Source of the DNA: an uncultured Thiothrix sp.
Lineage (GTDB): Bacteria; Pseudomonadota; Gammaproteobacteria; Thiotrichales; Thiotrichaceae
Reading direction: 5' to 3'
NCBI RefSeq assembly: GCF_937873765.1
Contig: NZ_CALMZC010000038.1
Span: forward strand, 62,001 to 126,000
DNA length: 64,000 bases
Numbering within the stretch: position 1 is the stretch's first letter; every line of letters starts with the position of its first letter. The notes beneath the pieces are model-generated. The model saw nothing but the letters and a program-made list of their open reading frames with translations, did not search any database and had not been told where the DNA came from. Shown here piece by piece: positions 16,021 to 23,507 of the stretch. The translations under genes and the position numbers were made by a program.

Positions 16021-17509
16021 AGCCATTCCAATGACTAGTGCTGCATTTCCTTGGTTAAGCCTACTAATTTTACTCCTGCCGTTAGGTGGGTTGATTGCGG
16101 CAAGTTTAGCACCGCGAGAAGCCCGTTGGGCTGCTTTGGCAACTTCGGTAGGAGCTTTACTGATTTCCTTAGTTATTGTAAGTGGATTTAATCCAGCACA
16201 ATCAGGCTTTCAATTTGTCGAACGTAGCCTGTGGATTCCGTCCTTAGATATTAATTATTTGCTAGGTGTGGATGGTTTATCAGTACTGTTCTTACCCTTT
16301 ACTGCTCTGCTATTTATTGGAGTCATTCTAGCCTCGTGGAATGCGATTCAAAACCTACCGCGTTTATTTTTTGCGCTACTTCTTCTCTTAGAAATGGCGA
16401 TGATGGGCATTTTCTCCGCTTTAGATACAATTCTGTTCTTCCTCTTTTGGGAGTTGAGTGTTTTACCGCTTTATTTTCTGATTAGTCTTTGGGGGATTGG
16501 GCCAAATCGGCGTTATGCAGGCGTAAAATATACTTTGTTTATGTTGAGTAGCGGCGTACCGTTATTGTTGGGATTTGTGGTCTTAGCTTTGCAGCATCCT
16601 AATGGCATTAGTTTTGATTACACTCGTCTCCTGCATATTGCGCATACACATGATTATCAAACGGCTATTTTCATTCTGTTAGCCTTGGCGTTTGCAGTGA
16701 AGTTACCGCTATTTCCTTTGCATTCATGGCTGCCAGTCGTCGCTCAAGAAGCACCTACACAAGTAGTGGCTTTATTGGTGGGCTTAAAAGTAGGGGTGTA
16801 TGGAATGATTCGCTTCGCTTTTCCGTTAGCACCGAGTGCTGCTCAGGATTTTCAATATATTTTGATCGGCTTGGGCATGCTAGGTGTGCTGTATGGGGCC
16901 TTGGCCGCTTTAGGGCAAACTAATTTACGCCGTATGTTAGCTTTCTCCAGCTTAAGTCATGTCGCGATGGTCTTTCTCGGTGTAGTGAGTATGACGCAGC
17001 AAGGTTTGCAAGGGGCAATTTTTCAATTATTGAATTTCACGGTGATTGCAGGTGGCTTATTTATCCTGATTGGATTCATCTATCAGCGGGTAGGCTCTAG
17101 CGAAATTCCAAGTCTGGGTGGGATTGCGAAGAGTATGCCTTTATTAACAAGTTTCTTTTTTATCTTAGGTGCGGCCAATTTGGGTATTCCGGGCACGAGT
17201 GGATTTCCGGCTGAATTTTTGCTGACTGTGGGTGTCTTAGAGACTTATCTAGGTGCAGGTTTGCTAGCATTGTTTAGCATTATTTTAGCGGCAGCTTATT
17301 TTTTGTCCGCTTATCGCCAAGCTTTCTTAGGCAAAACGCGGCATGCATCGATTAGTGAATCACCCGATCTCAAGCCGCGTGAGTTAGCTATTATGCTGTT
17401 GTTCACGACACTTGTGCTGCTGTTTGGCTTTTATCCACAAGGGTTACTAGACTTCATTTCTATCGGTAGCGTCGATTGGCTCGAACGCATGACCTTATTA
17501 GTCGAATAA
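16013..17509 (+). CDS. Complex I subunit M-like antiporter (last of the array)
   Basis: 498-residue NuoM-like membrane protein. All four key charges are kept: Glu147 (FWELSVLP), Lys230 (AVKLPLFPLHSW), Lys259 (GLKVGVYG) and Glu401 (FPAEFLL). Where ordinary NuoM has AHG and YERxHTRD, it reads LNFTVIAGG and YQRVGSSE, changes it shares with the preceding subunit but not with the first, so these two are probably sister duplicates. The start codon lies inside the previous gene. The array ends here; the TerC gene begins 108 bases later behind a possible promoter. Confidence 0.85.
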   Translation: MTEAIPMTSAAFPWLSLLILLLPLGGLIAASLAPREARWAALATSVGALLISLVIVSGFNPAQSGFQFVERSLWIPSLDINYLLGVDGLSVLFLPFTALLFIGVILASWNAIQNLPRLFFALLLLLEMAMMGIFSALDTILFFLFWELSVLPLYFLISLWGIGPNRRYAGVKYTLFMLSSGVPLLLGFVVLALQHPNGISFDYTRLLHIAHTHDYQTAIFILLALAFAVKLPLFPLHSWLPVVAQEAPTQVVALLVGLKVGVYGMIRFAFPLAPSAAQDFQYILIGLGMLGVLYGALAALGQTNLRRMLAFSSLSHVAMVFLGVVSMTQQGLQGAIFQLLNFTVIAGGLFILIGFIYQRVGSSEIPSLGGIAKSMPLLTSFFFILGAANLGIPGTSGFPAEFLLTVGVLETYLGAGLLALFSIILAAAYFLSAYRQAFLGKTRHASISESPDLKPRELAIMLLFTTLVLLFGFYPQGLLDFISIGSVDWLERMTLLVE

Positions 17510-17545
17510 AGTTCCTTCTTTGCGCTAGATACCCCTAACGACTAG

Positions 17546-17555
17546 TGCGTATAAT
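17546..17555 (+). promoter_or_regulatory. Possible extended -10 element upstream of terC
   Basis: TGCGTATAAT, a perfect TATAAT at 17550-17555 with a nearby TG, lies 62 bases before the TerC start in the only gap between the pump array and the TerC-phytase-protease genes. No convincing -35 is visible. Confidence 0.35.
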
Positions 17556-17617
17556 CGCCTTGCTTACTGGTTTCTGCCTAGAATAATGCCCCCGAAAATG
17601 ACCAAAGAATTGAACTT

Positions 17618-18388
17618 ATGGAACTGCTGCTAGACATCAATGTATGGAGCGCCTTCTTAACATTAACCATATTGGAAATAGTGTTAGGTATCGACAATAT
17701 AATTTTTTTAACCCTGATGGTGAATCGCTTGCCGCCAGAACAGCGTGCTTTAGCGCGTAAGCTAGGCTTGTTCGGGGCGATGTTCTCACGGATTTTGTTA
17801 CTGCTCTCAATTGCTTGGGTTGCCAAGTTGGTTGAGCCTTTATTTGTGATTATGGGACATGCGGTTTCAGGTCGAGATTTAGTTTTATTATTTGGTGGTT
17901 TATTCCTGATTTATAAAGCAGTTACGGAGATTCATGGTAGCCTAGAAGGTGGGGTCGAAGAGGGCCAAGGGGCTATTAAAAAAGGTGCTTCAACCTTCAT
18001 CGGTGTAATTGCGCAAATCGCGGTGATTGATATTGTGTTCTCACTTGATTCAGTGATTACTGCTATCGGTTTAGCTGATCAAGTAGTTGTGATGGTGGCA
18101 GCGATTGTTGTCGCGATTTTAGTCATGATGTTTGCAGCAGGCCCGATTGGGGATTTCGTTGAAGCTCATCCGACAGTCAAAATGTTGGCGCTTACTTTCC
18201 TTGTCTTAGTAGGGGTAGTACTCGTGGCTGAAGGTACTGGTCATGAAGTACCAAAAGGTTACCTCTACTTCGCGATGGCCTTCTCGTTTGGGGTGGAAAT
18301 GTTGAACATGAAAATGCGCAAAAACTCTAAAAAAGTCGTGGATTTGCATGACACTATGCCGCAAAAAGAACAAGGCTTAGAAAAATAA
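17618..18388 (+). CDS. TerC-family integral membrane protein (YgdQ-like)
   Basis: 256 residues with about seven membrane spans. The TerC-family acidic motifs are LGIDNIIFLTL in TM1 and VFSLDSVITAIG in the middle. TerC relatives are linked to manganese and other metal efflux or to loading of exported metalloproteins, but this short branch is poorly characterised. A second, longer TerC paralog (Alx type) lies at 57770. The next gene begins one base after its stop, so this is the first gene of a probable three-gene operon ending in a DegS-like protease. Confidence 0.85.
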   Translation: MELLLDINVWSAFLTLTILEIVLGIDNIIFLTLMVNRLPPEQRALARKLGLFGAMFSRILLLLSIAWVAKLVEPLFVIMGHAVSGRDLVLLFGGLFLIYKAVTEIHGSLEGGVEEGQGAIKKGASTFIGVIAQIAVIDIVFSLDSVITAIGLADQVVVMVAAIVVAILVMMFAAGPIGDFVEAHPTVKMLALTFLVLVGVVLVAEGTGHEVPKGYLYFAMAFSFGVEMLNMKMRKNSKKVVDLHDTMPQKEQGLEK

Positions 18389-18389
18389 G

Positions 18390-19337
18390 ATGCAACTGCT
18401 TAGCCGTTACTGGAGTTTATGCATATGCTGCTTGATTTTGGTTGCCTGCAGCGCACCGCCTGTAACGGCTGCTCCTAAAAGGACTTATGCTGCAGTTAAA
18501 CTCTTAAGCCAATTTACAATACCGCGTACTAACTTTAAGGATCTAACTATTAGCGAACTCTCTGGTCTTGCTTGGGATCAAGATGAGCAATTACTCTATG
18601 CTGTTTCTGATCAAGGTCGTATTTTTCATTTCAAACTGAAGCTTGATCATGAGCAAATCACGGCGGTCGAGCCAGTATTTGCCGCCACTTTAGTGGATAA
18701 TAAAGGCAAACCTATCAAACTGCGTGATTCAGAAGGTTTGTTTGCGCTCAATGCCAATAATCGGAAGAAGGGCGATACTCAGTTAATTGTTTCTTTCGAG
18801 CATGGGCCGCGAATTTATCGAATGAGTCCGCAAGGCCGTCAAGTGGGTGTCGTGCCCCTACACCAAGATTTGCAAAATCCTAAAGCTTATCGCTCGCAAA
18901 ACTCCATGTTGGAGTCAGTAGCTTATCATCCTAAATATGGGTTCCTGACTGCTCCCGAACGTAGCCTCAAGGGCGAACCGGATAATTTACAGACTATTTA
19001 TTCGACTAAGCAAAAATGGTCATTTTTGGCGTATCCTGCTGAAAATAGCTCAGTGACAGGTTTGGAAATTTTGCCGGATAAAAGCCTATTGGTTTTAGAA
19101 CGTGCTTGGGCAGGTATTTTACACCCTATGGTAATTAGTTTGCGGCGCGTCGATTTGGAGGCTTGTGGTAAAGCTAAAGTCTGTGAGGTGCAAGATTTAG
19201 GGGTGTATTCAAGCCTAATACAAGTAGACAATTTTGAAGGTCTGACCCAAATTCGCGATAATCTGTATTTAATGGTGAGCGATGATGGGGAACGTGAGTT
19301 ATTGCGGACTCAGCTAAGCTTATTTAAGGTTGAATAA
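18390..19337 (+). CDS. Phytase-like esterase-domain lipoprotein
   Basis: 315 residues. The N-terminus ends in LILVACSAPP, a good lipobox, so the mature protein should be a periplasmic or outer-membrane lipoprotein. The body matches the 'esterase-like activity of phytase' beta-propeller family (PF13449): ELSGLAWDQDEQLLYAVSDQGRI, then RDSEGLF, SMLESVAYHP, TGLEILPDKSLLVLERA and NFEGLTQI, each an expected blade motif. True activity in this family is unproven. It sits one base after TerC and 23 bases before the protease gene. Confidence 0.8.
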   Translation: MQLLSRYWSLCICCLILVACSAPPVTAAPKRTYAAVKLLSQFTIPRTNFKDLTISELSGLAWDQDEQLLYAVSDQGRIFHFKLKLDHEQITAVEPVFAATLVDNKGKPIKLRDSEGLFALNANNRKKGDTQLIVSFEHGPRIYRMSPQGRQVGVVPLHQDLQNPKAYRSQNSMLESVAYHPKYGFLTAPERSLKGEPDNLQTIYSTKQKWSFLAYPAENSSVTGLEILPDKSLLVLERAWAGILHPMVISLRRVDLEACGKAKVCEVQDLGVYSSLIQVDNFEGLTQIRDNLYLMVSDDGERELLRTQLSLFKVE

Positions 19338-19360
19338 CTTCAGGTTCAGGGTGTCGAACC

Positions 19361-20485
19361 ATGCCAATTAAACAAACTTGGAAAAATATTTTTTGGTTAT
19401 TGCTGGGTGTATTGCTAGCGTGGTTAATCTTACCATTTTTTCAACGCTTACCGGGCATTAATCCAGTGGCTGAGCCACTTAAAGTTACACCAGCGGCTGC
19501 CTTCACCAATCAAGAAGACCGTACCATTAGTGTATTTGAAACGACTAGTGCTTCGGTTGTTTATATTACTACCACTGATAAAGTGGTTGATTACTGGACA
19601 CGCAATGTCAGTGAACGCCCGAGTGGCACTGGTACTGGGTTTATCTGGGATCAGCAAGGACATATTGTTACCAATTATCACGTTGTTGAAGGTTATAAAA
19701 CTGCCAAAGTACGCTTATCCGACCAACGTAATTTTGAAGCAGATGTAGTTGGTGTGAGTCCGCGTCATGATTTAGCGGTTTTGAAATTGCGCAATACTAA
19801 AGATCTTCCACCTGCGGTAAAAATTGGTAGTAGCCATGATTTAAAAGTGGGTCAAACGGTTTTAGCAATTGGTAATCCGTTTGGCCTAGATCATACCCTA
19901 ACTACGGGTGTAGTCTCTGCCTTAGGTCGCAGTATTGATGGAGAAGGCCAAGGCAATACTATGGAAGATTTAATTCAGACTGATGCAGCGATTAATCCCG
20001 GCAACTCTGGTGGCCCTTTGTTGGATTCATCCGGTCGCGTGATTGGGGTTAATGTAGCGATTTATAGTCCCTCAGGTGCTTCAGCAGGGATTGGCTTTGC
20101 GATTCCGGTAGACACAGTGAATCGTGTGGTGCCTCAACTGGTAAAGAATGGTCGCTATATTCGTCCCGTCTTAGGGATTACCATGAATGATCAAGTAAAT
20201 GAGAGTGTGGGCGAGCGTTTAGGTGTCAAAGGGGTGTTGGTTTTAGAAGTGGCTCCGAATTCACCTGCAGCTAAAGCTGGCTTACGTGGTACGGTTGCAC
20301 GGGCGAATGATGAGCTGGTGCTAGGTGATATTATTCAAGCCATCGATGGCAAACCAGTGACTGGTGCTAGCGAGCTTTCAGCAACTATGGATAAATACAA
20401 TCTCAATGATGTTATTAAAGTGCAGATCTTGCGCGATGGTAGCTCTGAACAAGAGCTAGACATTCAGCTCACCCTACAACGTTAG
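19361..20485 (+). CDS. DegS/HtrA-type membrane-anchored serine protease
   Basis: 374 residues: N-terminal anchor (about 9-27), trypsin-like domain, one PDZ domain (about 270-365). The catalytic triad is visible as His107 (TNYHVVEG), Asp137 (RHDLAVLKL) and Ser216 (NPGNSGGPL). One PDZ and a membrane anchor fit DegS or AlgW, which sense misfolded outer-membrane proteins and cut an anti-sigma factor; the two-PDZ DegP is excluded. No rseA-rseB-rpoE genes are nearby. Last gene of the TerC group, convergent with the phosphoethanolamine-transferase-like gene. Confidence 0.88.
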   Translation: MPIKQTWKNIFWLLLGVLLAWLILPFFQRLPGINPVAEPLKVTPAAAFTNQEDRTISVFETTSASVVYITTTDKVVDYWTRNVSERPSGTGTGFIWDQQGHIVTNYHVVEGYKTAKVRLSDQRNFEADVVGVSPRHDLAVLKLRNTKDLPPAVKIGSSHDLKVGQTVLAIGNPFGLDHTLTTGVVSALGRSIDGEGQGNTMEDLIQTDAAINPGNSGGPLLDSSGRVIGVNVAIYSPSGASAGIGFAIPVDTVNRVVPQLVKNGRYIRPVLGITMNDQVNESVGERLGVKGVLVLEVAPNSPAAKAGLRGTVARANDELVLGDIIQAIDGKPVTGASELSATMDKYNLNDVIKVQILRDGSSEQELDIQLTLQR

Positions 20486-20509
20486 TTTGTGCTGTGAATA
20501 AGTATCGGC

Positions 20510-22183
20510 CTAGAGTGCATGTTTAGGGATCTGGACTTTCAGGCCAGAGTCCAATATGTAAGATTCAACTAAATTAGATTTCTGGCCTTGCCATAGCGTA
20601 GAGCCGTAGCTACTGTAGATACTTGATGCATAGCCAAATAGTTTCAAGGTTGTTGGAAAAATTTCCTCTTGTGAATACATACGATTTTCTAATTGTGGGA
20701 AAATTTCTTTAGCATTTTTAGCAAAAACTATTAAAGGCACTTTAAACTCATCTAAAGGCAAAGCTGCTACATTGGAGTTAAAGTGGCAATGCGTGAGTGC
20801 AGTATCGCTATTTACAAATAAGCTCTGCCCATGATCGGAAGTATAAAAAATCACAGAGTTAGCTGGATGCAGTTGGGTAACTAGTTGTTTTAAAAAGGTA
20901 TCAACACTGTATTCCACTGCATTCAGATAAGCATTGGTAATAATTTCTTTATTGTTCGCAGTCATTTCTGTAAGTGAATCAGTAGCTGCTGGTTGAAACT
21001 TTGCTTGCTCTTGAGGGTAGGCTAAAGGATAAGGCCAATGTGCCCCCCATTTAACTACCACAATAAAACGTTTTTGATTAGTTGCTTGCATTAAAGGCTC
21101 TAGGGTTTTTAAAATTTCATGATCTCGATTTTTTGGGTAGATACTGCGTGGATAACCGATATAGCGATCAATGGATTTTAAATCATAACCAGTTAAATGA
21201 TTTTGCACTTCTCCCGGCGCCATCTGCCCATCCATTAAGTAAGTTTCAAAACCCGCACGTTTAGCATATTGAAAAATAGTGGGTAGATTATGTTGAGCAG
21301 TTTTAAAATCTTGTTTAAGAGTAGAGGTCAGACCAATGCGCAAAAATAGATTGGAGGTATTTGAACAATTTGAAATTGAGTTCACCACTCCGTAATTTTG
21401 CATATCATTACTCAGTTGAATTGAGCTTAAAAAAGGTGTCGTGTTTTTGGTATAACCATTGATCCCCAAATAATTCCCCGAGATTGATTCATCAATCACC
21501 CAGACAATGGTCTGATATTCAGCTGCTTTACTAGCTTGAATATCAGGTTTTAGGATGCGTTCTTCGTGCTTAGGCAGCTCTGAATAGTATTGCTTGAACA
21601 CTAGGGCTAGTTTGATGGGTGCTGGATAAGACTGAGTAGTAATTGAAAAAATTTTGTAGCTGAGTGCACCAATACTAATAATTGATAGGCTTAGGGCTAG
21701 TACACTCCAACCAAACCAAATGCGCTTATTTTTTTCAATGAGCGCGCGCAAGAGTAAAGCAAAGATGAAAAAGCAGGCGCTGGCTGTTAGGGCATAAGTT
21801 AAGGGCTTTTTATAAACCAGCAAATCAGCAGCCCTGCCCGTTTCAGTCAAAGCTGTAGCTAAGATAGCAACAGTAATTCCAGTAGGGCTGCTACCTAAAA
21901 GCTGTGTATAAAGATCAATGCCCCAAATAATGGAGCAAAGTGCTGTTAGACCCACAGCAATCCAGTTATTTGCTATATATAAAATAGAGATCAAAGCGAT
22001 CAAGCTAAATAAATAGCTAAATAAAAATAAACTACCCTTAATAAAGCCTTTTTGGTCATATGGTTGAGCCAAATAGTCAGTTTCAGTAATAAAACTAATA
22101 GGGTTAGCTATCGATTGTTCGAAGGCAATTAAACTAGCAAAGCATAGTAAGCCAAGCAGCAGCAAGAGCAACCTTAGGTTCAT
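20510..22183 (-). CDS. Sulfatase-fold phosphoethanolamine transferase-like enzyme
   Basis: 557 residues: about five N-terminal membrane spans (to ~180), then a periplasmic alkaline-phosphatase-superfamily domain. The metal ligand Glu232 is in WVIDESISG, the expected nucleophile Thr is probably Thr276 in NCSNTSNLF, and the distal ligands are in FYTSDHGQSL and THCHF. This layout is that of EptA/CptA, which add phosphoethanolamine from phosphatidylethanolamine to lipid A or core sugar; the acceptor here is unknown. It has no regulator or partner adjacent. The region around it is rather AT-rich. Confidence 0.8.
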   Translation of the reverse strand: MNLRLLLLLLGLLCFASLIAFEQSIANPISFITETDYLAQPYDQKGFIKGSLFLFSYLFSLIALISILYIANNWIAVGLTALCSIIWGIDLYTQLLGSSPTGITVAILATALTETGRAADLLVYKKPLTYALTASACFFIFALLLRALIEKNKRIWFGWSVLALSLSIISIGALSYKIFSITTQSYPAPIKLALVFKQYYSELPKHEERILKPDIQASKAAEYQTIVWVIDESISGNYLGINGYTKNTTPFLSSIQLSNDMQNYGVVNSISNCSNTSNLFLRIGLTSTLKQDFKTAQHNLPTIFQYAKRAGFETYLMDGQMAPGEVQNHLTGYDLKSIDRYIGYPRSIYPKNRDHEILKTLEPLMQATNQKRFIVVVKWGAHWPYPLAYPQEQAKFQPAATDSLTEMTANNKEIITNAYLNAVEYSVDTFLKQLVTQLHPANSVIFYTSDHGQSLFVNSDTALTHCHFNSNVAALPLDEFKVPLIVFAKNAKEIFPQLENRMYSQEEIFPTTLKLFGYASSIYSSYGSTLWQGQKSNLVESYILDSGLKVQIPKHAL

Positions 22184-22296
22184 TACATAAATCTCTGGTA
22201 TCAGAATTTATGACCTATATTAAATAAAGAGGGTTTTACTGGGACTCATATTAAGATTAGCTGGTAGGTTTAGTAGACAGAAGTAGCAGTAAGCTT

Positions 22297-22324
22297 AGGC
22301 GAACCAGTTAAATTCGGTTCGCCT
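22297..22324 (-). terminator. Terminator-like hairpin after the EndoU-like gene
   Basis: Perfect 9-bp inverted repeat AGGCGAACC / GGTTCGCCT (22297-22305 and 22316-22324) just past the stop of the minus-strand gene. There is no T run on either side, so it may be a stabilising 3' hairpin rather than a classical intrinsic terminator. Confidence 0.55.
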
Positions 22325-22335
22325 AATGAGAACGA

Positions 22336-23403
22336 TTAATTAAGACTTAAGCCTTGTTTACAGTTTGGATCAGTGGGCGATGGTGTAGCATCTGGATACA
22401 AGGTACGAATACCTGCACTGCGACGTGCAAAGACAGTAGTGAATTTTTGACCCTCATCTTGAACTGGCAATAAACAAGCTATGGTTTTGTCGCGGCTTTC
22501 AGTCGGATTGTCGGCAAAAGCAAGTGTGCCTAATTTCAATAAGTCTTCAGCACTGAGGGTTAAGCCATAGCCTTTGATAGATGAGCGCGCAGTATAATTG
22601 CCAAAGTGCATAATTACCCCCATGGAGTACAACACATTCGGGACGACTTCATTCTGGCGTAAGTTATCCATGCGGCAAGCCTCCCCCGTTTGCTGCAGTT
22701 GTAAATAACGCCCTACATAATGCATACCACCAATCGGGCCATTCGCCTCAGGCTCACCACAAAAAATATGCTCAAAAGCATGCACCGCAAACCACGCCTC
22801 AGTTAAATCGTTTAAATAATCTTCGGGGTTAGTTTTAGCGGGGCGATTCGCAAAGACCTTGTCTTGTGTAAAAGTTTTAATCTGTGCCAAGACCTCAGGA
22901 TGATTACGTAGCATTTGCTTAAATGCTTCGGCACTGACTTTAGTGCCTACAGAGCCACAGACTGCATTCACCGCTTGACCAAAAGCATCAATGTTCGGTG
23001 CAGGCGGCGTGATATCTGCTAGGCCATTTTTGAGCCTGACGGGATTATGGCTATTATCAAAGAAAGGTAGGCAGTTAGTAGTGGCTGTGGTGGCAGGATG
23101 CCACTCAGTCGCCGTAGGCGCGAGTGCATTGCTGTAATGACCACAGCTTAATTCGACCCACTTCTTCTCCGCACCAATTTGTAGATAAACATGTGTGGGA
23201 TTAGGTTCACGATTCGTGCCTAAAGCAGGAAAAGCTTGGCCTGCGGCTAACGGACTCACATTACTATGCTTTTTAATAGAGGTCACAGCATCGCAAGCGT
23301 GATCAAGCATAAATTCATTAGCTTGGGAAAAATAGACTTGAGCCATAGCGCTCGTGGCTAATAATAAAGCCCCTAGCCCTAAACTGATTTGAAGTAATTT
23401 CAA
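22336..23403 (-). CDS. Exported EndoU-like nuclease-domain protein
   Basis: 355 residues with a clear signal peptide (cleavage after SAMA, residue 21). The C-terminal ~160 residues resemble bacterial EndoU endoribonucleases: His212 in AFEHIFCGE, His228 in GPIGGMHYVGRY and the strand-rich end KFTTVFARRSAGIRTLYPD, the usual BECR-fold closing. EndoU enzymes use two His and a Lys or Tyr to cleave RNA at U. The N-terminal ~190 residues with Cys pairs are unrecognised. EndoU domains are frequent as toxin tips, but here the protein is free-standing, Sec-exported and has no obvious immunity gene beside it. Family call from motifs only. Confidence 0.6.
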   Translation of the reverse strand: MKLLQISLGLGALLLATSAMAQVYFSQANEFMLDHACDAVTSIKKHSNVSPLAAGQAFPALGTNREPNPTHVYLQIGAEKKWVELSCGHYSNALAPTATEWHPATTATTNCLPFFDNSHNPVRLKNGLADITPPAPNIDAFGQAVNAVCGSVGTKVSAEAFKQMLRNHPEVLAQIKTFTQDKVFANRPAKTNPEDYLNDLTEAWFAVHAFEHIFCGEPEANGPIGGMHYVGRYLQLQQTGEACRMDNLRQNEVVPNVLYSMGVIMHFGNYTARSSIKGYGLTLSAEDLLKLGTLAFADNPTESRDKTIACLLPVQDEGQKFTTVFARRSAGIRTLYPDATPSPTDPNCKQGLSLN

Positions 23404-23507
23404 GATGCAAAGTCCTTATAAAAAGAGGCAGGCTAACACAGCCGATGAGCTGTGTTGAGCCGGAAGTTTGGACTCGCTATTGTGTTAAGTTCAGCCTAAG
23501 GCAGCTA

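Noticed and set aside
11451-17509. The pump array as a conventional DabAB bicarbonate transporter
   Set aside because: DabA (DUF2309) should be adjacent to a single DabB. No DabA-like gene lies in or near the array, and the three M-type proteins are not expected in that system.
20510-22183. Ser233 as a replacement for the catalytic Thr of the phosphoethanolamine transferase
   Set aside because: Ser233 lies in the metal-ligand motif, where family members have GET or GES; the nucleophile is expected further on, near Thr276.
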